15,924 nt of DNA from Candidatus Glassbacteria bacterium RIFCSPLOWO2_12_FULL_58_11 (GCA_001780825.1 MFIX01000092.1:12960-28883); one strand, 5' to 3'. Shown: positions 7,564 to 14,881, numbered from the stretch's first letter. The notes: generated by a model from the sequence alone, not told the origin. Numbers and translations are program-made.

Positions 7564-7666
7564 GGCGGCGGTATATTCTCTCCGGCCGCCGGACCGCATA
7601 CCGGCGCTTAAGTCCTTCGGCCCGCTTCAGCGGCTTGAGCCGCGGAACCGTAGCCTGCCGGCTAGG
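7564..7666 (+). repeat. GC-rich intergenic element with competing inverted repeats
   Basis: The 189-base gap between the GH123-like gene and the TerB-like gene holds overlapping inverted repeats. GGCGGC 7564-7569 pairs with GCCGCC 7585-7590. CGCCGG 7587-7592 pairs with CCGGCG 7601-7606. CCGGC 7601-7605 pairs with GCCGG 7657-7661, enclosing CCGC-TTCA-GCGG (7622-7633) and GCGGC-TTGA-GCCGC (7630-7643). Several share bases, so they exclude one another. There is no T tract of terminator type. It may be a transcript-end structure, a processing site or a leader element of the next gene. I compared it by eye with the core motifs of c-di-GMP, ZTP, TPP, fluoride and cobalamin riboswitches and saw no match. 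Confidence 0.45.
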
Positions 7667-7721
7667 AAATCATATTAAACCCCTGTCTCTTTACATCGGA
7701 GATTGAACTCCGGAGGAGCCC

Positions 7722-8192
7722 ATGACTCGCGTTTCGGACCTGTTGATTCTGACGCCCAATTTCATCCTCGAGCCCGCCCGCGAACTGACCGAGGAGGAGC
7801 TTATAGATTATATCGCAGTCCTTCATGAGGTCGCCCGGATACACGGCGTGACTATGGAGGAGAAGAAATTCGAAACCTACCTGATATCCTCTCTGGGAGT
7901 GAACACGAAAATCGTGCAAAAAGCCCTGCAGATCGCCGCGGACCAGTCTAATGCCTTCGGGAACCTGGTCGCCCGGATCAAGGACCCCGCTTTCCGGGTC
8001 TGCCTGTTCCGGGATGCCTACCTGATGTTCCGCCAGGACAAGGTGGTCGATCAGGTGGAATGGCTGGCCCTGGATCGCCTGGGCGGGGCGCTAGGACTTC
8101 CGGAAAAGCTTTCCCGAAAAGTTATCCAGCTCGTGGATGATCTGATTCAGCTTCAGCATGAATTCCACAAGCTGGCCAGCAGCGCCGAATAA
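7722..8192 (+). CDS. TerB-like helical protein of unknown function
   Basis: A 156-residue, all-helical, probably cytoplasmic protein. The pattern fits the TerB-like (tellurite-resistance TerB / DUF533-type) fold: a first helical half with EEELIDYIAVLHEVARIHGVTMEEKKFETYL, and a second half with DPAFRVCLFRDAYLMFRQDKVVDQVEWLALDRLGGALGL. In that second half, acidic residues (D98, D106, E113) sit at the spacing seen where TerB-like domains bind metal. No signal peptide or membrane segment is present. GGAGG lies 5 bases before the ATG. It has no ter-operon neighbours; upstream is the structured gap at 7564-7666 and downstream a terminator, so it is probably a single-gene transcript. The assignment rests on pattern only; a generic helical protein is the alternative. 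Confidence 0.6.
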   Translation: MTRVSDLLILTPNFILEPARELTEEELIDYIAVLHEVARIHGVTMEEKKFETYLISSLGVNTKIVQKALQIAADQSNAFGNLVARIKDPAFRVCLFRDAYLMFRQDKVVDQVEWLALDRLGGALGLPEKLSRKVIQLVDDLIQLQHEFHKLASSAE

Positions 8193-8278
8193 AACCGGGC
8201 CACTCAACTGCTCCGGCCTCCAGCAGACCCGATCAGCCTGGCGCGGCTGGACAGAGCGAGCCGCCGCCAGTCGCATTA

Positions 8279-8311
8279 GGCCAGGTCCGCATTGACCCCG
8301 GCCGCTTTTTT
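8279..8311 (+). terminator. Rho-independent terminator after the TerB-like gene
   Basis: GGCC-A-GGTC (8279-8287) pairs with GACC-CC-GGCC (8294-8303) around a CGCATT loop, with a mismatch/bulge in the middle. GC and six T residues (8306-8311) follow. It lies about 87 bases after the stop codon at 8192. Confidence 0.6.
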
Positions 8312-8515
8312 GCATCAGCCCGGCCTGCCATCAGTCTGTCTATGGCAATTTTTCCACCGGAACCCGGTTTCCCTCCGGATAAGAGAACCGCCCCGCACGC
8401 ACAAAATCAATCGCTGCGCCTGACAACTACTTTACCGCTGCAGAACTATTGCAGCCTGACCCTTTGCGGGACCGTTGCGTACGGCTCCGGCAGACCGGCC
8501 AATCTACATTTGCGC

Positions 8516-8544
8516 TTGACACTCAACCTATAAACTGGTATCTT
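8516..8544 (+). promoter_or_regulatory. Sigma70-type promoter for tRNA-Leu and probably tig-clpP-clpX
   Basis: A perfect TTGACA (8516-8521), a 17-base spacer and TATCTT (8539-8544) place the start near 8551, about 28 bases before the tRNA. No other promoter of this quality was seen between here and the tig start, and the only stem-loop after the tRNA lacks a full T tract. Confidence 0.75.
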
Positions 8545-8578
8545 CATTTGGTTAAAGGCAAAGACAATTCAAAATACC

Positions 8579-8670
<92 letters not shown>

Positions 8671-8671
8671 A

Positions 8672-8694
8672 GCCCGGGGCAAGGCACACCGGGC
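8672..8694 (+). other. Stem-loop between tRNA-Leu and tig
   Basis: GCCCGG (8672-8677) pairs with CCGGGC (8689-8694) around an 11-base loop, followed by GCATTTAATAATG. With only three consecutive T residues it is at best a weak terminator. It may act as a processing or attenuation point separating tRNA and tig levels. Confidence 0.4.
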
Positions 8695-8722
8695 GCATTT
8701 AATAATGAATAGAGAGACGTGG

Positions 8723-9997
8723 ATGAGTGATTCCTTACTGAAAGTCGAAATCTCCGAGAGCGGCCCCTGCGAGCGGACGATCAATGTGACCGTGGCCGCC
8801 GATTCAGTCAAGTCGCAGCGGGAGAAAGTGATCAGCGAGTTCAGGAAAGAGGCGAAAATCAAGGGGTTCCGGCCCGGAAAGGCCCCGCGCAAGCTGGTCG
8901 CCTCGACCTATGCGGACTCGATCCGGGAGGAGCTGTTCCAGCAAGTCGTCTCGGACGGCTTCCGGCAGGCGCTGGAAAAGGAAAAAATCGCTCCGCTGAG
9001 CCGTCCGCTGGTCGAAAAACTGGACCTGGCCGAGGACGATCAGCTCACTTTCCAGGCCCGTTTCGATGTCTCTCCGGAGATCAAGCTCGAGCGTTACAAG
9101 AAATTCCGGGTGGAGAAAAAAGTGCGCAAGCTGACCGGGGAAGATGTGGAGCGGGCAATCCAGAACTTTCGCGAACAGCGGGCGCATTTTATTCCCAAGA
9201 CCGGCGCGGCGGACAAGGGCGACTACCTGCTGCTGGATTTCAGCGTGCTGGACGAGGAGGGCAAGAGCAGCCCGGACGGCCGGCGCACCAACCAGCTGGT
9301 CATGGCGGGACACCCGGATGAGCTGGCCCTGTTCAGCCACGCGCTGGTGGGGCTGGGCGAGGGACTGGGACAGCGGATCGAGATCGATTTCCCGGCGGAC
9401 TACCCGGATGAGACACTCAAGGGCCGCAAGGTGGTTTACCTGGTGGATGTCAAAGGCGTGCGGCAGAAATCCCTGCCCGAGCTGGATGACCATTTCGCCA
9501 GGCAGGTCAGCCACACCCAGGACATGGAAGGGCTGCGCAAGCTGATCCGCGAGAGCATGGAGCACGAAATCGAGCACAACGCCGGCCATCAGGCCGAGGA
9601 GGACCTCTTCCGGGAGATCATCGAGGCCAATCCGTTCGAGGTACCCGGCTCGCTGGTCGATTCCACCATCCGGCAACAGATCGAAAATATCAAGCGCGAG
9701 GGCCGTCAGCTCGATGAGGTGGAAGCGGCCAAAATCATCCGCCCCTCAGCCGAGTATGCGGTCAAGCGGGAATATATCATCCTGGAGATCGCCCGGAAAG
9801 AGGGGATAACGGTAACCGATGAGGATGTCCGGACCAGGATCGAAAAGTACGCCGCGCAGCTCGGCAAGCCGCTCGAGGAAATCCAGAAGGACTTCCGCTC
9901 CAAGGATGCCCTGGCCCACCTCCATTCGCTGATTACGGTGGATAAAGTGGTACGCTTCCTGCTGGAGAACAACGAAATAGAACAGGTCGATGATTAA
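8723..9997 (+). CDS. tig: Trigger factor (ribosome-associated chaperone and prolyl isomerase)
   Basis: A 424-residue cytosolic chaperone that docks at the ribosomal exit tunnel and shields nascent chains. The N-terminal domain has the ribosome-binding motif FRK (40-42) and GFRPGKAP (48-55). An FKBP-like PPIase domain follows at about 145-235 (KGDYLLLDFSVLDEEG to GRKVVYLVDVKGV), then the long helical C-terminal domain with LPELDDHFA, NPFEVPGSLVD and the IEKYAAQLGKPLEEI segment. The length is normal for the family. Two in-frame ATGs are possible (8705 and 8723). I chose 8723 because GAGAG lies upstream at a workable distance and the protein then starts like other trigger factors; 8705 has no visible site. 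clpP starts 17 bases after the stop, forming the common tig-clpP-clpX arrangement. The PPIase domain is rather divergent. Confidence 0.96.
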   Translation: MSDSLLKVEISESGPCERTINVTVAADSVKSQREKVISEFRKEAKIKGFRPGKAPRKLVASTYADSIREELFQQVVSDGFRQALEKEKIAPLSRPLVEKLDLAEDDQLTFQARFDVSPEIKLERYKKFRVEKKVRKLTGEDVERAIQNFREQRAHFIPKTGAADKGDYLLLDFSVLDEEGKSSPDGRRTNQLVMAGHPDELALFSHALVGLGEGLGQRIEIDFPADYPDETLKGRKVVYLVDVKGVRQKSLPELDDHFARQVSHTQDMEGLRKLIRESMEHEIEHNAGHQAEEDLFREIIEANPFEVPGSLVDSTIRQQIENIKREGRQLDEVEAAKIIRPSAEYAVKREYIILEIARKEGITVTDEDVRTRIEKYAAQLGKPLEEIQKDFRSKDALAHLHSLITVDKVVRFLLENNEIEQVDD

Positions 9998-10014
9998 GCT
10001 TTAAGGAGCCAGGC

Positions 10015-10596
10015 ATGACTTTGATCCCAATGGTAATCGAAAAGAGCGGCGCGATCGAGCGGGCTTACGATATCTATTCACGGCTGCTCAAGGACCGTAT
10101 TATATTTATCGGGACGCCGATAGACGATCAGGTGGCGAACCTGGTGATCGCCCAATTGCTGTTCCTCGAGGCGCAGGAGCCGGAAAAAGAAATCTTCGTC
10201 TATATCAACAGCCCCGGCGGTGTGGTTTCCAGCGGCCTGGCGATCTACGATACGATGCAATTCATCAAGCCCGATGTGAGCACGATGTGCGTGGGCCAGG
10301 CGGCAAGTATGGCCGCGTTCCTGCTTTCGGGCGGGGCCAAAGGCAAGCGCTACTGCCTGCCGCATGCTAGGATCATGATCCACCAGCCGCTGGGGGGGAC
10401 CCAGGGGCAGGCCTCGGATCTTGAGATCTACACCCAGGAGATCCTGAAAACCAAGAAGCTCCTGAACCAGATTCTCGCCGGCAATACCGGCCAGGACCTG
10501 AAGAAAATCGAAAAGGATACGGACCGCAATTATTTCATGTCCGCCGAGGAGGCCAAGCAGTACGGCCTGGTGGATGATATTATCGAGCATCACTGA
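10015..10596 (+). CDS. clpP: ATP-dependent Clp protease proteolytic subunit ClpP, Asn at the triad Asp position
   Basis: A 193-residue serine peptidase (MEROPS family S14) that forms a double-heptamer chamber fed by ClpX or another AAA+ partner. YINSPGG (63-69), the nucleophile S98 in GQAASMAA and H123 in MIHQPLGG are intact. The third residue is odd. The segment aligned with the E. coli triad Asp (TERDRF) reads TDRNYF, placing N172 (codon AAT at 10528-10530) at that position. The natural precedent is Listeria ClpP1, which also has Asn there. The N-terminal processing region is short and ordinary (MTLIPMVIEKSG). AAGGAG lies 6 bases before the ATG. It is co-directional with tig (17 bases) and clpX (180 bases). 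Whether it is a slow peptidase alone or needs a second ClpP elsewhere cannot be told here. Confidence 0.96.
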   Translation: MTLIPMVIEKSGAIERAYDIYSRLLKDRIIFIGTPIDDQVANLVIAQLLFLEAQEPEKEIFVYINSPGGVVSSGLAIYDTMQFIKPDVSTMCVGQAASMAAFLLSGGAKGKRYCLPHARIMIHQPLGGTQGQASDLEIYTQEILKTKKLLNQILAGNTGQDLKKIEKDTDRNYFMSAEEAKQYGLVDDIIEHH

Positions 10597-10638
10597 GTTT
10601 TAGCGTTGTCCGGAAATGCGCCGAAGTATTCCCGCATC

Positions 10639-10653
10639 CCGCGGATTCCGCGG
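10639..10653 (+). repeat. 15-base palindrome between clpP and clpX
   Basis: CCGCGGA (10639-10645) and TCCGCGG (10647-10653) are exact inverted repeats around a single T. As RNA it gives a stem CCGCG/CGCGG with a 5-base loop. No T tract follows, so it is not a classic terminator; it may be an mRNA stability or processing site or a protein-binding site. Confidence 0.45.
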
Positions 10654-10722
10654 CCGGGGGTGAGCTGGAAGTCTGTTGGATGTCCCCTGGCGGACGGGAA
10701 AACGGAATATCCCTTTCTCGCT

Positions 10723-10745
10723 GCCGTTGAAAATATTTTCACGGC
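10723..10745 (+). repeat. Long AT-centred palindrome 31 bases before clpX
   Basis: The core GAAAATATTTTC (10729-10740) is a perfect 12-base palindrome. T10728 and A10741 extend it, and GCCG (10723-10726) pairs with CGGC (10742-10745) if one T is bulged. A protein-binding operator or an mRNA hairpin for differential clpX expression would both fit. The gap also holds the clpX start region, which has only a weak ribosome-binding site. Confidence 0.45.
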
Positions 10746-10776
10746 GCTGCTTTAGACCATTATCCGCGAGCTGAAG

Positions 10777-12039
10777 ATGAAAGGTCGCAACGGTCCGGTG
10801 AAAGGCGGTCTGTTCTGTTCGTTCTGCGGCAAGAGCCAGAAGCAGGTCCGTAAACTGATTTCCGGCCCGAATGTTTTCATCTGTGATGAGTGCATTCGGC
10901 TCTGCAATGAGATTCTGGTCGAGGACGAGTCGCGCCGGGCCCAGGACAGCCCGCGCAAAATGCTGGTGCCCCGCGAGATCAAGAATTTCCTGGACGAGTA
11001 CGTGATCGGCCAGGAAAAAGCCAAGAAAACCCTCTCGGTATCGGTCTACAACCACTACAAGCGCACCGGGCACGAAGTAGGCACCGATGAGGTGGAGATC
11101 GAGAAGAGCAATATCCTGCTGATCGGCCCCACCGGAGTGGGCAAGACCCTCCTGGCGCAAACCCTGGCCCGCCTGCTCAACGTGCCGTTCGCGATCGCCG
11201 ATGCCACTACGCTCACCGAGGCCGGCTATGTCGGGGAGGATGTGGAAAACATCCTGGTCCGCCTGCTCCAGGCCTCCGACTACAATGTGCGCGAGGCGGA
11301 ACAGGGCATTGTCTATATCGATGAGCTGGACAAGATCAGCCGCAAGAGCGACAATCCCTCGATCACCCGGGATGTCAGCGGCGAGGGCGTGCAGCAGGCG
11401 CTCCTGAAAATCCTCGAGGGCACTGTCGCCTCGGTGCCGCCCCAGGGCGGCAGGAAACATCCCCAGCAGGAATACATCCAGATCAATACCCGGCATATCC
11501 TGTTTATCTGCGGCGGGGCTTTCGAGGGGCTGGAAAAAATCATCCAGCGCCGGACCGGCCAGCAGACCATCGGGTTCGGCAGCAAGCTCAAGCAGACCCG
11601 GGAAAAGCAGATCGAAAAGTACGACATCTTCAAGCAGGCGGAACCCGAGGATTTGATCAACTACGGCCTGATCCCCGAGCTGGTGGGCCGTCTGCCGGTG
11701 GTCACCTCGCTCTGCGACCTGGACCGCGACGCGCTGATCCGGATCCTGGTCGAGCCGAAAAACGCGCTGGTCCGGCAGTTCCAGAAGATATTCGAGCTGG
11801 AGGGTGTAGAGCTCAAGATCGAGGAGGAGGCGCTCGAGGCGATCGCGGATATCTCGATCAAGCGGGGCAGCGGGGCGCGGGGCCTGCGGGCGGTGCTCGA
11901 GGAAATCATGCTCGACCTGATGTTCGAGGTGCCCTCGCGCAAGGACGTCGAAGAGGTGGTTATCACGCGAAAAGTAGTGGAGCAGAAGGAGAAACCGCTG
12001 GAGATGCTCAAAGGCCGGGCCCAGAAAAAACAGGCCTGA
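10777..12039 (+). CDS. clpX: ATP-dependent Clp protease ATP-binding subunit ClpX
   Basis: A 420-residue AAA+ unfoldase that recognises tagged proteins and threads them into ClpP. The N-terminal zinc-binding domain has C14, C17, C36 and C39 (FCSFCGKSQ and FICDECIRLC). Walker A is GPTGVGKT (117-124), the pore loop is GYVG (150-153), Walker B is IVYIDE (178-183), then the SRKSDNPSITRDVSGEGVQQALL block, the RKH loop (226-228), the ClpP-docking loop with IGF (265-267) and sensor II GARG (366-369). Every motif expected for an active enzyme is present, including the ClpP-binding tripeptide, so this ClpX should dock with a ClpP. The ATG at 10777 gives the usual N-terminus just before the zinc finger. 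The ribosome-binding site is weak (GAG about 8 bases upstream). The Lys/Gln-rich C-terminus is ordinary. Confidence 0.98.
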   Translation: MKGRNGPVKGGLFCSFCGKSQKQVRKLISGPNVFICDECIRLCNEILVEDESRRAQDSPRKMLVPREIKNFLDEYVIGQEKAKKTLSVSVYNHYKRTGHEVGTDEVEIEKSNILLIGPTGVGKTLLAQTLARLLNVPFAIADATTLTEAGYVGEDVENILVRLLQASDYNVREAEQGIVYIDELDKISRKSDNPSITRDVSGEGVQQALLKILEGTVASVPPQGGRKHPQQEYIQINTRHILFICGGAFEGLEKIIQRRTGQQTIGFGSKLKQTREKQIEKYDIFKQAEPEDLINYGLIPELVGRLPVVTSLCDLDRDALIRILVEPKNALVRQFQKIFELEGVELKIEEEALEAIADISIKRGSGARGLRAVLEEIMLDLMFEVPSRKDVEEVVITRKVVEQKEKPLEMLKGRAQKKQA

Positions 12040-12104
12040 GTCCTTTCCTTACGTTCTCAAACTATTACCAACTCCCGGCCGGTTTGCCGGTGGAGAGCGG
12101 CGCG

Positions 12105-12737
12105 ATGAAACCCCTAAAAACCTGCACCTCGGCTTATATTTCCGGCCTGCTGGCTTTAAGCCTGTTTGTCGCCTGCGCCTCTGTTCCAGAGACCCGCTAC
12201 TACATGCTTGGCCGGATCGCTCCCCAGGGCTCCGGCAGCGCCCAGCAGGTGAATCTGACTGTCGGCGTGCCGCAGTTCGAGGCCGAGGGAATTTATGCCC
12301 GCGACAACATGCTCTACCGCAAGAGTCCCTACGAGATCGCCCCGGACTATTACCGCCGCTGGGGGGTCCCGCCGCAGAGAATGCTCTCCGAGGTAACCGT
12401 CGATTACCTGCGCCGGAGCGGCCTGTTCGCCGAGGTCTTGCGCATGCCCACGCTGAGCCGGGTGGACCTGGTCCTGAACGGACGGATCATCCGTTTCGAG
12501 GAGGAGACCGGGCCGCAGGGACCCGCAGTCCGGGTGGACCTGGAGTTCAGCCTCGAGAAATCACGGACCAATGAGCGCCTGTGGTGGGACGAGGTCTCCT
12601 CATCCTCGCCGATCAGCCTGCCGCAAACCGCGGAGGCATCGGTATCCGCCGCCGAGACAGGCGTTCGCACCTGTCTCGAGAAAGCGCTCGGCTCCCTGGC
12701 GGAATTCTCCGCAAAATTGAGTTCCACAACCAAATGA
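12105..12737 (+). CDS. ABC-type transport auxiliary lipoprotein (PqiC/DUF330-like)
   Basis: A 210-residue predicted lipoprotein. The N-terminus has a hydrophobic segment ending at a lipobox-like FVAC with C24 as the lipidated residue. The mature part matches the family of auxiliary lipoproteins of MCE/Mla-type lipid transporters: TRYYMLGRI, then GVPQFEAEGIYARDNMLYRKSPYEI, a YYRRWGVPPQRMLSEVTVDYLRRSGLFAEV block and VDLVLNGRIIRFEEE. These normally sit in an operon with an MlaE-like permease, an ATPase and an MCE protein, none of which is here. I chose the ATG at 12105 because GGAGAG lies about 8 bases upstream; a TTG at 12084 is less likely. Its stop overlaps the murI start by ATGA, so the two are translated together. 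The transport partner must be encoded elsewhere. Confidence 0.8.
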   Translation: MKPLKTCTSAYISGLLALSLFVACASVPETRYYMLGRIAPQGSGSAQQVNLTVGVPQFEAEGIYARDNMLYRKSPYEIAPDYYRRWGVPPQRMLSEVTVDYLRRSGLFAEVLRMPTLSRVDLVLNGRIIRFEEETGPQGPAVRVDLEFSLEKSRTNERLWWDEVSSSSPISLPQTAEASVSAAETGVRTCLEKALGSLAEFSAKLSSTTK

Positions 12738-13519
12738 TCGGGATTTTCGATTCCGGCCTGGGCGGCCTGGCGGTCTGGCGCGAGCTGGACTTGCGGCTGC
12801 CCGATACGGACCTCCTGTATCTGGCGGACAACGGGGCCTTTCCCTACGGTCCCCGGCCGCCGCAATTCCTGAAAGACAGAACCGAAAAAATCGCCCGGGC
12901 CCTCATCGCCCGCGGCGCCGGCCTGATTGTCGTGGCCTGCAACACAGCGACCGTGGTCGCTATCGCCCACCTGCGCGAGCGTTTCGACATACCCTTTGTG
13001 GGTGTGGAGCCGCCGGTCAAGGTGGCCGCGGAGCTGGCCGCGCCGGATGAGCCGATCTATGTGCTCCTGACTGAGAATACCGCCTCCGGGGAAAAATACG
13101 CGGCCCTGGTGGAAAAATTCGGGGCTGGGCGGAAAGTGAAAGCGGTCTGCCTGGCGCTGTTGGCCCGGGTAGTGGAGGATGGCAGCTTCCGCGAACCCGC
13201 GGTGGCCCGTGAGGTGGCCCGGACTGTCCGGGAGGCGGTGGGGGACATTTCCGAGGGAGCCAAGGTGGTGCTCGGCTGCACGCACTATGTTTTCCTGCGG
13301 GAGCTGTTGCAGGAGGCCCTGGGGCCCAAGGCGACTATCCTCGAGCCGAGCCGGGCCGTGGCCGAACAGGTGCTGCGGCTGATGACGGAAAACGGCATGC
13401 CGCAGGAAGAAGCCGGGAAGCGGGAGTTTCTCTGCACCGGCGACCCGGTGACGCTCAGCCTCAATGCGGCCCGTCTGCTGGACGCGAAAAAACTGGAGGT
13501 CGAGCGGGTGGATCTGTAA
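12734..13519 (+). CDS. murI: Glutamate racemase
   Basis: A 261-residue cytosolic enzyme that interconverts L- and D-glutamate for peptidoglycan, using two cysteines as acid/base pair. Visible residues are D6 in IGIFDSGLGG, C69 in VVACNTAT, and C182 and H184 in VLGCTHY; PYG (37-39) matches the substrate loop. The length is normal. The frame is open upstream to 12581, but the ATG at 12734 starts at the conserved MIGIFDSGLGG and overlaps the preceding lipoprotein stop (ATGA), so I chose it. There is no clear ribosome-binding site of its own, which fits translational coupling. The loop LLTENTAS differs slightly from the usual T-x-G-T pattern. Just after the stop, GACTTC (13520-13525) and GAAGTC (13554-13559) form an inverted repeat with a large loop and no T tract. 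Confidence 0.95.
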   Translation: MIGIFDSGLGGLAVWRELDLRLPDTDLLYLADNGAFPYGPRPPQFLKDRTEKIARALIARGAGLIVVACNTATVVAIAHLRERFDIPFVGVEPPVKVAAELAAPDEPIYVLLTENTASGEKYAALVEKFGAGRKVKAVCLALLARVVEDGSFREPAVAREVARTVREAVGDISEGAKVVLGCTHYVFLRELLQEALGPKATILEPSRAVAEQVLRLMTENGMPQEEAGKREFLCTGDPVTLSLNAARLLDAKKLEVERVDL

Positions 13520-13611
13520 GACTTCCTGTAACAGAGGAAATTGTTATTCTTCAGAAGTCCAGCCCACATTCAAAATCAGTCCGGCACCTCTCTCTTCCCG
13601 GCATAAACCCC

Positions 13612-14493
13612 ATGCAAATGAATATAAAACTGTCGATCCTGCTCGCCCTGCTGCTTGCCGGAGCCGCTGTCCCGGGATGTTCCGCGGGTCCGGGCCGGAA
13701 AACAGTCCCCGCCCGCGACTGGACGCCCCGGCCAGGTTTCGCGCGGCTTAGTTTCCCGCATGACAATTACCCTCGCGAATTTATTGTCCAAATACCAAAA
13801 AACTACAAACCGGGCACGGCTTATCCGGTGGTCTTCGCCTTCCACGGCGCCGGGCGCACCAACGATGACTGGCCGGGATTTCTGAAAGACCTGTCCGGGA
13901 GGGCGGAATTTATCGGAATTTACCCTCAGGGTGTCCTGCATGCCTGGGAACCGGTCGATAGAGGCAAGAGAGTGGATGATGTGGGGTTCACCGAGGCTGT
14001 TCTCGAATGGCTGGGCCGCCGGACTGAGCTCGACCCGGCAAAAATATTCGCGCTGGGCTGGTCCCTGGGCGGGATCTTCTGCAACAAGCTCGGGCGCTAC
14101 TCGGACAAATTCGCGGCGCTTGCGGCAATCTCCGGTTCTTTTTACGAAAACCCGGTTTTCGACCCGCGGATGCCCCGGCCCTCGGTGCTGCTGATCCACG
14201 GGGAGCAGGACGGCGTGATCCCGTTCCGCGGCGGGATAAGCGATTCCGGCTACCGTTACGAGGGGGCAGCCGATGCCGCGGCAATCTGGGCCGGGCATGA
14301 CGGGTGCGGCAGGCAGCCGGAGGTGCTCGACCTGGGCCGCGAGGATATCACCGCCCAGCGTTACGGCGGCTGCCGGGACTCACGGGAAGTCTTGCTGTTT
14401 CGAATCCCCCGTGGTGGCCACCATCTGCCCGAGAGCGTGGAGGGGATATTCGAGCTGGTCTGGGATTTTTTTATGCGCAACGGAAGGGAGTAG
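13612..14493 (+). CDS. Lipoprotein esterase of the PHB-depolymerase / LpqC type
   Basis: A 293-residue alpha/beta hydrolase with a lipoprotein signal (LLALLLAGAAVPGC, C23), so probably attached to the envelope. The fold elements are HGAGR (78-82) for the oxyanion hole, the nucleophile S151 in GWSLGG, D200 in HGEQDGVIPF and H270 in RGGHHLP. The pattern matches polyhydroxybutyrate-depolymerase/feruloyl-esterase-like proteins, with Cys pairs (C231 and C254) in the lid region. A native substrate cannot be named; an acylated polysaccharide would suit the secreted hydrolases at 3750-7532 but that is only inference. The start at 13612 has no clear ribosome-binding site; a second in-frame ATG at 13618 is equally possible. 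It lies 92 bases after murI and appears unrelated in function. Confidence 0.8.
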   Translation: MQMNIKLSILLALLLAGAAVPGCSAGPGRKTVPARDWTPRPGFARLSFPHDNYPREFIVQIPKNYKPGTAYPVVFAFHGAGRTNDDWPGFLKDLSGRAEFIGIYPQGVLHAWEPVDRGKRVDDVGFTEAVLEWLGRRTELDPAKIFALGWSLGGIFCNKLGRYSDKFAALAAISGSFYENPVFDPRMPRPSVLLIHGEQDGVIPFRGGISDSGYRYEGAADAAAIWAGHDGCGRQPEVLDLGREDITAQRYGGCRDSREVLLFRIPRGGHHLPESVEGIFELVWDFFMRNGRE

Positions 14494-14665
14494 GAGAGAC
14501 AAGCCGGCTGATGAGATGTGAAAACTTTGAGTTACCATGCACGCTTGCTTTTCGACCAACTCCACCGTATTCTAATGGAGATTAGCGACAAGCAGGGAAT
14601 CAATAACTGGAAATTGAAATAATCCTGTTTCGCTTGGATCTACGGGACAATCCGGGAGGAGCGAT

Positions 14666-14881
14666 ATGCATAATGAGTTTACGGCAATTATTGAAAAAGA
14701 CGGGGAATGGTTCATTGCGCATTGCCCTGAAGTTCCAGGAGCAAATGGTCAAGGCAAAACCATAGCGGAATGCAAATCCAGTTTAGCCGAGGCTATTTCA
14801 TTGATTCTGGCGGACCGGCGGCAGGATGCCCTGCGTGGACTGCCGGAAGACGCTATCCGCGAAACCGTTTCCATCTCATGA
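14666..14881 (+). CDS. hicB: HicB-family antitoxin, short form
   Basis: A 71-residue protein with the HicB (UPF0150) partial RNase-H-like fold: FTAIIEKDGEWFIAHCPEVPG, then GQGKTIAECKSSLAEAISLIL. It would bind and neutralise the HicA toxin encoded by the next gene. The protein ends soon after the fold (RETVSIS), so it lacks the C-terminal helix-turn-helix or ribbon-helix-helix DNA-binding domain found in longer HicB proteins. GGGAGGAG lies just upstream of the ATG at 14666. Its stop overlaps the hicA start (ATGA). The sequence around the pair is less GC-rich than its neighbours, suggesting transfer. The 172-base gap before it has no gene and no convincing promoter. Confidence 0.85.
   Translation: MHNEFTAIIEKDGEWFIAHCPEVPGANGQGKTIAECKSSLAEAISLILADRRQDALRGLPEDAIRETVSIS

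Larger units (their letters stand above)
8193..8578. other. Non-coding gap before the tRNA
   Basis: No convincing gene was seen on either strand in this stretch; the short open frames lack ribosome-binding sites. It holds a Rho-independent terminator (8279-8311), a 6-bp stem-loop with arms GCTGCA (8437-8442) and TGCAGC (8450-8455), and the promoter at 8516-8544. Confidence 0.6.

Noticed and set aside
7564..7720. A c-di-GMP (GEMM) or other known riboswitch before the TerB-like gene
   Set aside because: The conserved core blocks of GEMM, TPP, cobalamin, ZTP and fluoride riboswitches could not be found; it is reported only as an unclassified structured stretch.
8342..8533. A 63-codon frame in the gap before the tRNA
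   Set aside because: No ribosome-binding site, and it runs into the tRNA promoter.
8804..9676. Long antisense frame over tig, and similar ones over clpP, clpX, murI and the esterase
   Set aside because: All are in codon register with the sense gene and share the same cause, rare TTA/CTA/TCA codons. None has independent support.
12075..12090. CCGGC/GCCGG hairpin after clpX as a terminator
   Set aside because: No T tract follows, and it lies just before the next gene's ribosome-binding site.
14614..14642. A promoter for hicBA (TTGAAA, 17 bases, GATCTA)
   Set aside because: The -10 matches consensus in only two positions; too weak to annotate.
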